DNA from: Candidatus Thiodiazotropha sp. (ex Monitilora ramsayi)
GTDB lineage: Bacteria > Pseudomonadota > Gammaproteobacteria > Chromatiales > Chromatiaceae
Direction of reading: 5' to 3'
DNA: 64,000 nt
NCBI GenBank assembly: GCA_025655595.1
Contig: JAHXIO010000001.1
Location: forward strand, 124,001-188,000
Position numbers and translations under genes: made by a program. Of the stretch, positions 46,741-55,730 are shown one piece after another. Each line of letters starts with the position of its first letter. Within the stretch, counting starts at the first letter, position 1. The notes under the pieces are model-generated. The model saw only the letters and a program-made list of their open reading frames with translations, made no database searches and was not told where the DNA came from.

Positions 46741-46792
46741 GAGCCTTGTACAGCAGCCTGCACTTTTGGGGTGCAGTGCGCCACGGTATGTT

Positions 46793-47404
46793 TTAGCCTG
46801 AAGTTTCAGGCTCCAGTTCGAACCAGATATCCAGCACCTTGTGGCACTCTTCCAGGCCTTGACGCTTGAGTGCGGAGAAAAGCTGTACCGTAATCTCCGG
46901 ATGATCGTCCAGTTCCCGCCGGACTTTCAACAGGGTCGATTTGGCAGCGCCCCTCTTCAGCTTGTCCGCCTTGGTGAGCAAAATGTGGGTCGGTAGTCCG
47001 TGGTGGGTATTCCACTGCAGCATTTGCAGATCGAACGGCTTTAGCGGATGCCGGATATCCATCAGCAGGATCAGGCCTCTTAGGCATTGGCGATGTTGCA
47101 CATAGTCAGCGAGGCTCTGCTGCCACTGCTGTTTGATGGTCTCGGCCACCTTGGCGTAGCCGTATCCCGGCAAGTCGACAAGACGGCGCTCTTCATCGAG
47201 GGTGAAGAAATTTAGCAACTGTGTACGGCCGGGTGTTTTGCTGGCGCGGGCCAGGCTCTTCTGGTCGCACAGGGCGTTGAGTGCGCTCGACTTGCCGGCG
47301 TTGGAGCGGCCGGCAAAAGCGATTTCAATGCCCTGATCAGGTGGGGATTGATTGAGACGAGCCGCACTCTTGAGAAAATGGGCGCGACGGTAGTAGGGGT
47401 TCAT
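46793..47404 (-). CDS. engB: Ribosome biogenesis GTP-binding protein YsxC/EngB
   Basis: A 203-residue TRAFAC GTPase needed for 50S subunit assembly. Motifs: G1 [10 protein letters not shown]3 [10 protein letters not shown], and G4 TKADK. The N-terminus [21 protein letters not shown] is typical. polA-(sRNA)-engB convergent order is as in E. coli and Pseudomonas. Confidence 0.96.
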   Translation of the reverse strand: MNPYYRRAHFLKSAARLNQSPPDQGIEIAFAGRSNAGKSSALNALCDQKSLARASKTPGRTQLLNFFTLDEERRLVDLPGYGYAKVAETIKQQWQQSLADYVQHRQCLRGLILLMDIRHPLKPFDLQMLQWNTHHGLPTHILLTKADKLKRGAAKSTLLKVRRELDDHPEITVQLFSALKRQGLEECHKVLDIWFELEPETSG

Positions 47405-47493
47405 GATGGTTCCGAGGCTATTGTGACAACCACGGAACCCTATGCGATAGGACCCCGGAACTCAACCGTGTCAATCAAATTAGTCTATTGGGC

Positions 47494-47946
47494 CTAACCC
47501 CAAAGACGCTTGATCCATGATTTCTTACCCAGTTTTGGCTGCGCGCCGGCGGTGATGAAAAAGCTGCTGTATTGCATGTCCTCTTCCATGATGTGCTTGG
47601 TGAGCCAGGTCTTGAGAAAGTGCATCAGCTCGAATCCGATCGACTTCTTACCCGTGGCGACCTTCTCCTGCAGATCGACCACCGAATGGAGCAACTCCTC
47701 ATGTATCTCCTTGTGCTCCTCATAACCGGGATAGTTGAGAATCCGCATCAGACTCTCTTCCACCGCGAAATGGATCCGGGTGTAGTCTGCCAGGTCGGCC
47801 AGAATGCTGTTGACGACATCGCTTCCGTGGCGCTGGTGAATGGCTTCGTGCATTTTGTTCACAAGATCGACCAGCAATTTGTGCTGCTCATCGATCTCTT
47901 CGATACCGACACTGAGGGTGTCCGACCATTCAACAAAGTTGCTCAT
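47494..47946 (-). CDS. Bacteriohemerythrin
   Basis: A 150-residue single-domain hemerythrin that binds O2 at a di-iron centre. All ligands are visible: H22, H59 and E63 (HFAVEE), H78 and H82 (HKEIH), H118 and D123 (HIMEED). The tail SWIKRLWG is basic and aromatic. It may deliver oxygen to respiratory enzymes or act as an oxygen buffer, useful to a microaerophile; a globin gene lies at 56.4 kb. It appears to be a single-gene unit. Confidence 0.95.
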   Translation of the reverse strand: MSNFVEWSDTLSVGIEEIDEQHKLLVDLVNKMHEAIHQRHGSDVVNSILADLADYTRIHFAVEESLMRILNYPGYEEHKEIHEELLHSVVDLQEKVATGKKSIGFELMHFLKTWLTKHIMEEDMQYSSFFITAGAQPKLGKKSWIKRLWG

Positions 47947-48062
47947 ATCACTATCCCTACTAAGTAAATAGACATTCGATTTCAGCCAGATGCAAAGAAT
48001 TCACATTGTGACAGAGATCACGGTTATCATCCAATAATAGCCATAAATAAAATAAGTGTTTA

Positions 48063-48539
48063 TTAACCTCTTTCCCAAACGCCTGATTTTCCGCCGGCTT
48101 TCTCAAGAAGTTGAATATCGCTGATGGTCATTCCTCTATCCACCGCCTTACACATGTCGTAGATCGTGAGGAGGGTTACCTGGGTGGCGAACAGTGCCTC
48201 TATCTCAACGCCGGTCTGCCCGACATTCTCGACATGACTCTGGCAGTGAACACTGCTGCTCTCCACATCGGGGGTCAGCGTGATTTCAACTTTTGTGAGT
48301 GAGAGAGGATGGCAGAGGGGGATCAGATCAGGTGCTTTCTTGGCCGCCATAATACCTGCGACTCGGGCGATACCGAGCACATCCCCTTTTTTATGGGTGC
48401 CTTGCAGGATCATCTCCAGAGTTGCAGGTTGCATGGAGATCCGCCCCTCGGTGATGGCTCTGCGTTTGGTCCCGGGTTTGTCGCCGACATCCACCATGTG
48501 TGCCTCACCTGCAGCATTGAAATGGGTAAATTCCGCCAT
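48063..48539 (-). CDS. moaC: Cyclic pyranopterin monophosphate synthase MoaC
   Basis: A 158-residue enzyme converting the MoaA product to cyclic pyranopterin monophosphate for molybdenum cofactor. Motifs: N-terminal [41 protein letters not shown], and [11 protein letters not shown] with the conserved Lys and Asp. Its ATG overlaps the stop of the upstream phosphodiesterase gene (TGATG), so the two are coupled. Confidence 0.97.
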   Translation of the reverse strand: MAEFTHFNAAGEAHMVDVGDKPGTKRRAITEGRISMQPATLEMILQGTHKKGDVLGIARVAGIMAAKKAPDLIPLCHPLSLTKVEITLTPDVESSSVHCQSHVENVGQTGVEIEALFATQVTLLTIYDMCKAVDRGMTISDIQLLEKAGGKSGVWERG

Positions 48540-49078
48540 CAGTATCCTGCCTCGCGCTCTATCTGTTTGGAGATTTCGTGGGTATCGAAGGTCATCTCTT
48601 CAAGGTCGGCCATGACAAAAGTGGCGGGTGCCTTGCCGACACCGCCGATCGTGCCTGGATTCACCAGATGGGTGGTGCCGCCATTCAGGTTTTTCACGGT
48701 CTCGATCTTTAACTTATGGCTATGGCCACAGCAGACCATGTCCCAGTTACCGGTTGCCGCCATGGCACTGCCGTAGTGCGGATAGTGGACCAGAAATATC
48801 CTTCTACCCGCGAGTTCCAGGCCCGCATCCATACCATGATAGTGGATATGGTTCTCCTCACGGCTGGCAAGACGCCCAAGGGTATAGAGGTCGCCGGTGT
48901 TGTTGCCATGAATGACATGGATGGGCAGGCCATACTTTTGCAGGCAGTGGAGTGTGCTGGGAGCAACCACATCGCCACAGTGGAGGACAGCCTCCGCACC
49001 CTGTTCCACCGCGGTTTCCACGGCGGCGTCAAGCAGCGGTATATGATCATGACTGTCGGAGAGGATACAAACTTTCAT
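48539..49078 (-). CDS. YfcE/MJ0936-type metallophosphodiesterase
   Basis: A 179-residue calcineurin-like phosphoesterase. Metal-binding motifs in order: SDSHDH, HCGDVV, HGNNTGD (GNHE-like), and CCGHSHK with [10 protein letters not shown]. The family hydrolyses phosphodiesters such as cyclic nucleotides or model substrates with Mn; the physiological substrate is unknown. It is translationally coupled to moaC, though no role in molybdopterin synthesis is known. Confidence 0.9.
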   Translation of the reverse strand: MKVCILSDSHDHIPLLDAAVETAVEQGAEAVLHCGDVVAPSTLHCLQKYGLPIHVIHGNNTGDLYTLGRLASREENHIHYHGMDAGLELAGRRIFLVHYPHYGSAMAATGNWDMVCCGHSHKLKIETVKNLNGGTTHLVNPGTIGGVGKAPATFVMADLEEMTFDTHEISKQIEREAGY

Positions 49079-49230
49079 AATAGTGGCGTGCTATGCCCTG
49101 TTTAATGGGATTTGCGTGGTAGTTTAGTGCAGGATTGTGGGCTTGAGATAGGCTTGATAAGTCAGGCGGCTCCCCGGATTGTGACCGGGGTACCGCCGGC
49201 ATTACAGCGCATGCCTACTGAGCGGGCTGA

Positions 49231-49779
49231 TCAGAAGTTGGGCTTGTCAGGCGCATCCAGGTACATCTGCACCGAATTCAGGATCTCCTGTTTGGCCTCA
49301 TCGATACCGTACCAGCCGTCGACACGCACCCACTTACCCTCGTCAAGGTCCTTGTAGTGCTCGAAGAAGTGGGAGATGCGGTTGAGTGTCTCCCCGGAGA
49401 GGTCGCGAAAGGTCTGTACACCTCTGTAGGTCTTGCAGAGCTTGTCGATGGGGACAGCCAGCACCTTGGCATCGTCACCTGACTCGTCCTTCATCTTCAG
49501 TACACCGACTGGGCGACAACTGATGACCGAGCCCGGAATCAGCGGGTAGGGGGTCAACACCAGTACATCCACCGGGTCGCCATCCTTCGACAGAGTGTGG
49601 GGTACGTAGCCGTAGTTGCAGGGGTAGTGCATGGCGGTCGACATGAAACGATCCACGAACATGGCACCGGTATCCTTGTCCAGCTCGTACTTTACAGGAT
49701 CGGAATGGGCCGGTATTTCAATGATGACATTGATCTCGTTGGGGACGTTGGCACCGGAATTGACTCGGTCGAGATTCAT
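49231..49779 (-). CDS. ppa: Soluble family I inorganic pyrophosphatase
   Basis: A 182-residue cytosolic pyrophosphatase. Motifs: [20 protein letters not shown], the signature [10 protein letters not shown] with the metal-binding aspartates, and KVLAVPIDK. It splits pyrophosphate without saving energy. It lies 226 bp from hppA, the membrane pyrophosphatase, and close to a pyrophosphate-dependent phosphofructokinase, so three pyrophosphate enzymes are clustered on the same strand, with terminators separating at least two of them. Confidence 0.97.
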   Translation of the reverse strand: MNLDRVNSGANVPNEINVIIEIPAHSDPVKYELDKDTGAMFVDRFMSTAMHYPCNYGYVPHTLSKDGDPVDVLVLTPYPLIPGSVISCRPVGVLKMKDESGDDAKVLAVPIDKLCKTYRGVQTFRDLSGETLNRISHFFEHYKDLDEGKWVRVDGWYGIDEAKQEILNSVQMYLDAPDKPNF

Positions 49780-49956
49780 TAGGTTGGGTCCTCAGGCTCG
49801 AAAAAAGCGCCATTATAGTCAGAGTCCGGGCTCTGTCCCAAGGTAAATCGAGTATTGAACCTTGATTTCACTAGGGGTATTGGCGTGGGAGGCGATTTCT
49901 GGGGGTAGGTTTAGAGGCTGTGATATCGGCTGATGATCTTGCCGGTTTCGCCAGCA

Positions 49957-49984
49957 TAAAAAAAGGCGGCCCGAAAGCCGCCTT
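49957..49984 (-). terminator. Intrinsic terminator of hppA
   Basis: AAGGCGGC and GCCGCCTT (49963-49970 and 49977-49984) form an 8-bp hairpin with a 6-nt loop; on the minus strand it is followed by a run of T. It lies just past the hppA stop codon. Confidence 0.93.
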
Positions 49985-50005
49985 GTCATCTCTCTGGGGA
50001 GAAAG

Positions 50006-52045
50006 TCAGAGCATGGGCACAATCAAGAGCGCAACGATGTTGATGATCTTGATCAGCGGATTGATCGCGGGCCCTGCAGTGTCCTTGTAGGGGTCGCCGA
50101 CGGTGTCGCCGGTAACCGCTGCCTTGTGGGCGTCGGAACCCTTGCCGCCGTGGTTGCCGTCCTCGATATACTTCTTGGCGTTATCCCAGGCGCCGCCACC
50201 GGCGGTCATGGAGATGGCAACGAAGAGCCCGGTGACGATGGTGCCGATCAGCAGGCCACCCAGTGCCTTGGCACCCGCATCGCCACCCATCAGGGCGCCG
50301 ACGCCCAGGGCAACGACGATAGGCATCAGTACCGGCAGCAGAGAGGGGATGATCATCTCCTTGATAGCCGCCTTGGTCAGCATATCTACCGCTCTGCCGT
50401 AGTCGGGTTTCTCGCTGTGGTCCATGATGCCGGGCTTCTCGCGGAACTGACGACGCACTTCGTTGACGATACCGCCGGCGGCACGGCCGACCGCTTCCAT
50501 GGCCATGGAACCGAACAGGTAGGGCACCAGGCCGCCGATGAAGAGACCGATCAGGACCGCGGGATCCGACAGCTCGAAGGTGATGGTCTTACCGGCTTTT
50601 TCCAGAGAGCTGGTGAAGTCGGCAAAGAGCACCAGGGCGGCGAGACCGGCGGAGCCGATGGCGTAGCCCTTGGTTACCGCTTTGGTTGTGTTACCCACGG
50701 CGTCCAGCGGATCGGTGATGTTGCGGATCTTCTCATCCAGCTCCGCCATCTCGGCGATGCCACCGGCGTTATCGGTGATCGGGCCATAGGCGTCCAGGGC
50801 CACGATGATACCGGTCATGGAGAGCATGGAGGTGGCTGCGATGGCGATGCCGTAGAGGCCTGCCAGATCATAGGAGGCCCAGATGGCTGCGCAGACGGCG
50901 ACTACCGGGGCGGCCGTAGCCTTCATGGAAACGCCCAGACCGGCGATAACGTTGGTGCCGTCGCCAGTGGTGGAGGCCTCGGCAATATGGCGTACAGGTG
51001 AATACTCGGTGGAGGTGTAGTATTCAGTGATCACCACCATAGCAGCAGTCAGCACCAGGCCGATCAGTGCGGAACCGAACAGCTGCATAGTGTTGAAACC
51101 GCCGACGCCGTCCATCATGCTGTCGGTGACAAAATAGAAAGCGATCGCAGCCAGTAAGCCGGAAGCAATCAGCCCCTTGTAGAGAGCCGGCATGACATTG
51201 GTATCAGTCGCCTTGGCCTTGACGAAGAAGGTCCCGATGACCGAAGCGATGATGGAGACGCCGCCCAGCACCAGGGGATAAAGCACGGCGGCGGGGCCGG
51301 CATCCGCCATCAGCAGGCCGCCCAGCAGCATGGTAGCGACCACGGTGACCGCATAGGTCTCGAACAGGTCGGCTGCCATACCGGCGCAGTCACCCACGTT
51401 GTCGCCCACGTTGTCGGCAATGACCGCCGGGTTGCGGGGGTCGTCCTCGGGAATGCCGGCTTCCACCTTACCCACGATGTCGGCGCCCACGTCGGCACCC
51501 TTGGTAAAGATACCACCGCCGAGTCGGGCGAAGATGGAGATCAGAGAGCCGCCGAAGGCGAGACCGATCAGCGGATGCAGGGGGTCCTCGACGCCGATTG
51601 CGACCAGAATGGCGTAGTAACCCGCCACCCCGAGCAGACCCAGCCCGACCACCAGCAGGCCGGTGATGGCGCCGCCGCGGAAGGCGATCTGCAGCGCGGC
51701 ATTGATGCCTTTATTGGCGGCCTCGGCAGTACGCAGGTTGGAGCGGACCGAGATGTACATGCCGATATAGCCGGCCAGTCCGGAGAAGATCGCACCCAGC
51801 GCAAAGCCGATAGCGGTGGCCATGCCGAGGAAATACCAGAGCACGACTAAAAGGATCAGGCCGACGATGCCGATGGTCGTATATTGGCGGTTGAGATAGG
51901 CTTGTGCGCCCTCCTGTATGGCGCTTGCGATCTCACGCATGCGGTCGTTGCCTTCCGGCTGTGCAAGAATCCATTTTACGGATAGAAAGCCGTAGGCAAG
52001 TGCGGCAAAGGCACAGGCCAGGGCAAAGATCAGTTCTGTACTCAC
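50006..52045 (-). CDS. hppA: Membrane-bound H+-translocating pyrophosphatase, K+-independent type
   Basis: A 679-residue inner-membrane protein with about 16 helices that couples pyrophosphate hydrolysis to proton pumping, or makes pyrophosphate in reverse. Seen in sequence: [20 protein letters not shown], the substrate motif [19 protein letters not shown], and [18 protein letters not shown]. Lysine rather than alanine after GNTT marks the K+-independent H+-PPase group. It is downstream of pfp on the same strand with a terminator between. Together they could save the energy of pyrophosphate produced in biosynthesis. Confidence 0.96.
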   Translation of the reverse strand: MSTELIFALACAFAALAYGFLSVKWILAQPEGNDRMREIASAIQEGAQAYLNRQYTTIGIVGLILLVVLWYFLGMATAIGFALGAIFSGLAGYIGMYISVRSNLRTAEAANKGINAALQIAFRGGAITGLLVVGLGLLGVAGYYAILVAIGVEDPLHPLIGLAFGGSLISIFARLGGGIFTKGADVGADIVGKVEAGIPEDDPRNPAVIADNVGDNVGDCAGMAADLFETYAVTVVATMLLGGLLMADAGPAAVLYPLVLGGVSIIASVIGTFFVKAKATDTNVMPALYKGLIASGLLAAIAFYFVTDSMMDGVGGFNTMQLFGSALIGLVLTAAMVVITEYYTSTEYSPVRHIAEASTTGDGTNVIAGLGVSMKATAAPVVAVCAAIWASYDLAGLYGIAIAATSMLSMTGIIVALDAYGPITDNAGGIAEMAELDEKIRNITDPLDAVGNTTKAVTKGYAIGSAGLAALVLFADFTSSLEKAGKTITFELSDPAVLIGLFIGGLVPYLFGSMAMEAVGRAAGGIVNEVRRQFREKPGIMDHSEKPDYGRAVDMLTKAAIKEMIIPSLLPVLMPIVVALGVGALMGGDAGAKALGGLLIGTIVTGLFVAISMTAGGGAWDNAKKYIEDGNHGGKGSDAHKAAVTGDTVGDPYKDTAGPAINPLIKIINIVALLIVPML

Positions 52046-52168
52046 GATAGGGTCCTCCCGAAGATATAAACCTTGTCTGTCTGCTCTCTGGTGGTCGGCT
52101 TACCTCCAGAAACCTTCGCTGACGTAATTGTCCGCTCAGGTTTGATAGCCAACCTTAGAGGCTAAACG

Positions 52169-52192
52169 AAAAAGGGGGCCTTGTAAGCCCCC
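52169..52192 (-). terminator. Intrinsic terminator between pfp and hppA
   Basis: GGGGGC (52174-52179) and GCCCCC (52187-52192) pair around TTGTAA-type loop bases; read on the minus strand the hairpin is followed by five T (complement of 52169-52173). It sits 15 bp after the pfp stop, so pfp transcription largely ends here and hppA probably has its own promoter within 52046-52168. Confidence 0.85.
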
Positions 52193-52206
52193 ATGTCGTC
52201 GTTATT

Positions 52207-53463
52207 TTATAGTTCGAACGCTTCCAGCTTTTTTGCTACAGCCGCACCTTTCAATGTGACGTAGTCAGGCATTCCGTTGTCGTTATATGGCGGATAGGCC
52301 TCACCTTTGATTAGCGGGTAGAGGTACTCCTTGCACTTGTCGGTGATGCCGAAACCGTCATCGGAGATGAAGTCCATGGGCATCATCTTCTCCACATTGG
52401 CCACCTCGCTCAGAGGCGCCTCCCCAATGCTCCACTTGTAGGGTGAAGAGGATTCACGCACCACGGTGGGCATGATGGAGTTCTTGCCTTCCAGGGCCTT
52501 CTCGACCGCAGCCTCGCCCAGGGCGTAGGCCTGCTCCACATCGGATTCGGAGGCGAGATGGCGGGCGGCGCGCTGCAGGTAGTCTGCCACGGCCCAATGG
52601 AATTTGTAGCCCAGGGCGTCCTTGATCATGTTGGCGACGACAGGGGCCGCACCGCCCAGCTGGGCGTGGCCGAAGGAGTCGCGGGTGCCCTGCTCGGCCA
52701 GGAACTTGCCGTCCGGCCAGTGGCAGCCCTCGGATACGACGATGGTGCAGTAGCCGTGCTCCTTTACTTTGGCGTCGACGGAGGCCAGGAACTTCTCCTG
52801 GTCGAATTCAACCTCGGGGAAGAGGGTGACGACCGGGATGCCGTTGTCCTCGACCAGGGCGCCGGCGGCGGCGATCCAGCCCGCATGACGGCCCATCACC
52901 TCGATGACGAAGATCTTGGTGGAGGTGGCGGCCATGGAGCGGACGTCAAAAGAGGCCTCCAGGGTGGAGACGGCGATGTACTTGGCCACCGAGCCGAAAC
53001 CGGGGCAGTTGTCGGTGATCGGCAGGTCATTGTCCACGGTCTTGGGCACATGGATGGCCTGGACCGGGAAGCCCATCTTCTCGGAGAGCTGGGAGACCTT
53101 GTAACAGGTATCGGCGGAGTCGCCGCCGCCGTTGTAGAAGAAGTAGCCGATATTGTGGGCCTTGAACACCTCGATCAGACGCTCGTATTCGCGCTTGTTC
53201 TCCTCCAGGCTCTTGAGCTTGAAGCGGCAGGATCCGAAACCGCCGGAGGGGGTGTGTTTCAGCGCGGCGATATCGTCGGCGGACTCCTGGCTGGTATCGA
53301 TCAGGTCTTCGGTCAGTGCGCCGATGATGCCGTTGCGGCCGGCATAGACGTTGGCAATCTTGTCCGGGTGCTGGCGTGCGGTCTCGATGACGCCCGCAGC
53401 CGAGGCGTTGATCACGGCGGTGACACCGCCGGATTGCGCATAAAATGCATTCTTAGCTGTCAT
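52207..53463 (-). CDS. pfp: Pyrophosphate-dependent 6-phosphofructokinase
   Basis: A 418-residue PFK-family enzyme. GGGDSADT instead of the GGDG of ATP enzymes, and lysine in PKTVDNDLP, mark pyrophosphate as phosphoryl donor. VMGRHAGWIAAA binds the sugar phosphate. It reversibly converts fructose 6-phosphate and pyrophosphate to fructose 1,6-bisphosphate and phosphate. In methanotrophs and sulfur-oxidising symbionts related enzymes also act on sedoheptulose and ribulose phosphates and are linked to the Calvin cycle; that extension here is inference. A GAAGGGG ribosome-binding site precedes the ATG. hppA follows downstream. Confidence 0.95.
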   Translation of the reverse strand: MTAKNAFYAQSGGVTAVINASAAGVIETARQHPDKIANVYAGRNGIIGALTEDLIDTSQESADDIAALKHTPSGGFGSCRFKLKSLEENKREYERLIEVFKAHNIGYFFYNGGGDSADTCYKVSQLSEKMGFPVQAIHVPKTVDNDLPITDNCPGFGSVAKYIAVSTLEASFDVRSMAATSTKIFVIEVMGRHAGWIAAAGALVEDNGIPVVTLFPEVEFDQEKFLASVDAKVKEHGYCTIVVSEGCHWPDGKFLAEQGTRDSFGHAQLGGAAPVVANMIKDALGYKFHWAVADYLQRAARHLASESDVEQAYALGEAAVEKALEGKNSIMPTVVRESSSPYKWSIGEAPLSEVANVEKMMPMDFISDDGFGITDKCKEYLYPLIKGEAYPPYNDNGMPDYVTLKGAAVAKKLEAFEL

Positions 53464-53515
53464 TTTTTGATGATCCCCTTCTTGTAATCAAAAGTTTTCT
53501 TTATATCTGAATTGG

Positions 53516-53860
53516 TTAGAGGTCGCCCCGCTCCTTGGCCTCATAATCGGCCTGGGCCTGCAGCAGGGAGACGATACATTCGGTGAGGTCGTCGTATTCG
53601 TGGACGCCGGTGCCGTACTGTTGGTAGCCCCGGTAGAAAAACTGGCAGCGGTATTTGCGGCTGCCGGTCTTGAAGATGATGAAATTGCAGCCATCCTCGT
53701 TCCAGTAGACCACCGGGCAGCTGCTCAGCTCGCGATCGGAGGGCATCAGGCGGATCTCCGCATCGGCGACCTGGGTCTCGACCTTGCGGCCATAGCGCTC
53801 CACCAGGGTGGTTTCGATAACCCAGTGCTCTGATTCTGTGATATCCGGAATTTCTGCCAT
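53516..53860 (-). CDS. Conserved small protein of unknown function
   Basis: A protein of about 114 residues (ATG at 53860; the frame opens at a TTG eight codons earlier). No family was recognised. The sequence is acidic with many aromatics: EHWVIETTLVERYGRKVE, SCPVVYWNEDGCNFIIFKTG, and YRCQFFYRGYQQYGTGVHE, suggesting a small beta-rich cytoplasmic protein. There is no signal peptide or membrane segment. It lies 52 bp upstream of pfp on the same strand and may be co-transcribed with it. Confidence 0.65.
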   Translation of the reverse strand: MAEIPDITESEHWVIETTLVERYGRKVETQVADAEIRLMPSDRELSSCPVVYWNEDGCNFIIFKTGSRKYRCQFFYRGYQQYGTGVHEYDDLTECIVSLLQAQADYEAKERGDL

Positions 53861-53884
53861 GAAGGACACTCTGCGATCATTCAA

Positions 53885-54283
53885 AACGCGAGGCGGAGAA
53901 GAATAATCTAATTGACCCCTTTAGTACATATGAACTCGGTTCCGTCAGCAGGCTCCAGCATCTCCCAGGGTTGTCAGTCTGCTGATGAGTTCAAAACTGA
54001 AACTGCACATGTTTTGGAAGAGAGTCCGCAAAGTCCGTTGACTTTACGGGAAATGTTGGATTAGCTTACCCAAGCTTGCTGGCAGCGGCTAATCCAAAAC
54101 TTGGATGTAGCCATGGAATTTCCTAATTGATAACAACAAAGGCAGTTCTCAAGTTCTCGTTAATCCGGCTGTGAAGGGTGAAGCGTGGTCTAACCGAATC
54201 CATCTTGAATGCTGTAATTTACTGAATTATGAGGAAAACCTGCCCGGCATTGGAACACAAATCCGTGCTTTGAAGGAGATGGG
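53885..54283. other. Gene-free divergent region
   Basis: About 400 bp between the small unknown gene and the adenylate-kinase fusion gene. The only structure noted is an inverted repeat TTGGATTAGC (54056-54065) and GCTAATCCAA (54088-54097) with a 22-bp spacer, not followed by a T tract on either strand. It could be a regulator site or an RNA leader; nothing else is clear. A GGAG ribosome-binding site precedes the ATG at 54284. Confidence 0.4.
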
Positions 54284-55696
54284 ATGAGGATAGTGATACT
54301 GGGTGCTCCAGGCACAGGTAAGAGAGCCCAGACTCGCATGTTGGCCGAGAAGTATGGGTTGAGAACCCTCACTACCGGTGAATTGGTGAAGTCGGCGATG
54401 GCTGATGAGGGTGGTTATGGACCGCAGCTGAGAATGTTGCATCAGGCGGGACAGCCGGTGACCGACGACCTCCTCCTGAATCTGCTGCAGGATCGCCTGC
54501 AGAAACCCGATATGCGCGATGGATTCGTTCTCAACGGCTTTCCCCGTAACCTGTTGCAGGCGCTTACGCTGGATGAGTCACTGGTTGAATTGGGACAGCC
54601 GCTCGATATCGTCCTGCTGATCCATATCGAGACCGATTCCCTGATGGAGCGCCTGGTCGGTCGGCGTACCTGCCGGTCCTGCGGTGCAGTGTTCAATATC
54701 TATACTCATCCCTCAGTCGTTGAGGGGATCTGTGATCATTGCGGCGGCCGGCTGCATCAACGTGCCGATGATAATGAAGAGACTGTCAGCAGTCGACTCC
54801 ACGTTTTCGATCATCTGACCTCGGCGCTTCTGGATCACTATGGTAAACAGGGAAAGATGTTGCGCGTCGATGGAGACGGCCCGGCGGAGAAGGTCTTTGT
54901 CCAAGCCGAAAAGGTGATTGAGGGCTTTCTCAACCATCGGGCGGAGGGAGAGCCGCCAGAGCGTGAAACAGAGCCGGATCTCCCCAGTAAGACGGTGACA
55001 GGGACCTCTGCCGGAGAAGGGGTTTCCGAGACCGGAAGCGAGGAGGTACGAGTCATATCTTCCGAGGTGAACCGAAAGACGGGAGATAAGAAAAAACCAT
55101 CCAGCCAGGCCAGGAGTCAAGCTAAGAAGAGCGGAACCAAGAAAAAGGCAGCTACAAAACCGCTGAAGCCAAAACGGGTCACGGGTAAGAAAAAGCCTTC
55201 GGCGAAAAAGAAACCGGCGGTAAAAAAAGCCGCTGTAGCGTCATTATCGTCCAAGAAAAAGCGTGTAAAACCAAAGACTTCGTCAAAGAAGAAGGTTGTT
55301 CAGAAAAAAAGTACCGGAAAGAAAAAGGTCTCGAAACGGGCTGTGGTGAAAAAGCGGCTGGCGGGCGGATCGGTGAAAAAGAAGGCAACCACAAACAAAC
55401 GGGCTGCAGCAGGGAAATCCGCAACAGCCAAGAAGAAAAAGGTTGCGGCAAGTAAGAAGAAAGTAGCCACCAGGTCGACAGTGAAGTTGAAGAAGACCGT
55501 GCCTGCAAAGAAGGTGAGCAAGAAAAAAGGCGTTCAGCCCAAGCGGGTTGCGAAGAAGGTGGTGAAGAAAAAAGCGGCCAAGAAAAAGGTGACGAAGAAA
55601 ACCGCCGCGGTCAAGACGACGCCGAAGGTGAAGAAAAAAACCGCCTCACGTAAAAAGGTCGCCAAAACGGCTAAACGCACTATCCGCCGCCGCTAG
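54284..55696 (+). CDS. Adenylate kinase-like domain fused to a lysine-rich histone H1-like tail
   Basis: A 470-residue two-part protein. Residues 1-215 follow the adenylate kinase fold: P-loop GAPGTGKRA (7-15), TTGELVKSA, NGFPRN, a LID with four zinc-type cysteines C130, C133, C150, C153, and the LID arginines R160 and R171. Key positions differ from active enzymes: GKGT is GKRA, the AMP-binding Arg of TGDMLR is K36, and DGFPR is NGFPR. An acidic linker (220-262) leads to about 200 residues of Lys/Ala/Val/Thr/Ser repeats (KKKAA, AKKKV) ending TAKRTIRRR, like histone H1-like and AlgP proteins. I infer a nucleoid- or RNA-bound protein whose nucleotide domain senses or slowly processes AMP/ATP. 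The frame is clean throughout. Confidence 0.85.
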   Translation: MRIVILGAPGTGKRAQTRMLAEKYGLRTLTTGELVKSAMADEGGYGPQLRMLHQAGQPVTDDLLLNLLQDRLQKPDMRDGFVLNGFPRNLLQALTLDESLVELGQPLDIVLLIHIETDSLMERLVGRRTCRSCGAVFNIYTHPSVVEGICDHCGGRLHQRADDNEETVSSRLHVFDHLTSALLDHYGKQGKMLRVDGDGPAEKVFVQAEKVIEGFLNHRAEGEPPERETEPDLPSKTVTGTSAGEGVSETGSEEVRVISSEVNRKTGDKKKPSSQARSQAKKSGTKKKAATKPLKPKRVTGKKKPSAKKKPAVKKAAVASLSSKKKRVKPKTSSKKKVVQKKSTGKKKVSKRAVVKKRLAGGSVKKKATTNKRAAAGKSATAKKKKVAASKKKVATRSTVKLKKTVPAKKVSKKKGVQPKRVAKKVVKKKAAKKKVTKKTAAVKTTPKVKKKTASRKKVAKTAKRTIRRR

Positions 55697-55705
55697 CGGA
55701 TAGTG
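55678..55705 (+). repeat. Hairpin over the stop codon of the fusion gene
   Basis: CACTATCCGC (55678-55687) and GCGGATAGTG (55696-55705) form a perfect 10-bp stem with an 8-nt loop that contains the stop codon. There is no T tract, so it is not a standard terminator; it may protect the mRNA 3' end. Confidence 0.7.
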
Positions 55706-55730
55706 ACGTCGACACAGGTTCAGCCTGAGT

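Noticed and set aside
52558-53487. Plus-strand frame of 309 codons opposite pfp
   Set aside because: Antisense shadow; Gly/Val/Asp-rich with no motif.
54056-54097. 10-bp inverted repeat TTGGATTAGC/GCTAATCCAA as a terminator
   Set aside because: Long spacer, modest G+C and no T tract on either strand. It is listed only as structure in a gene-free region.
55300-55680. Lysine-codon-rich stretch as a frameshift or simple-repeat artefact
   Set aside because: The frame stays open from the adenylate kinase domain to the stop, codons vary (aag/aaa, gcc/gct), and the sequence is not a strict tandem repeat, so it reads as a real coding tail.
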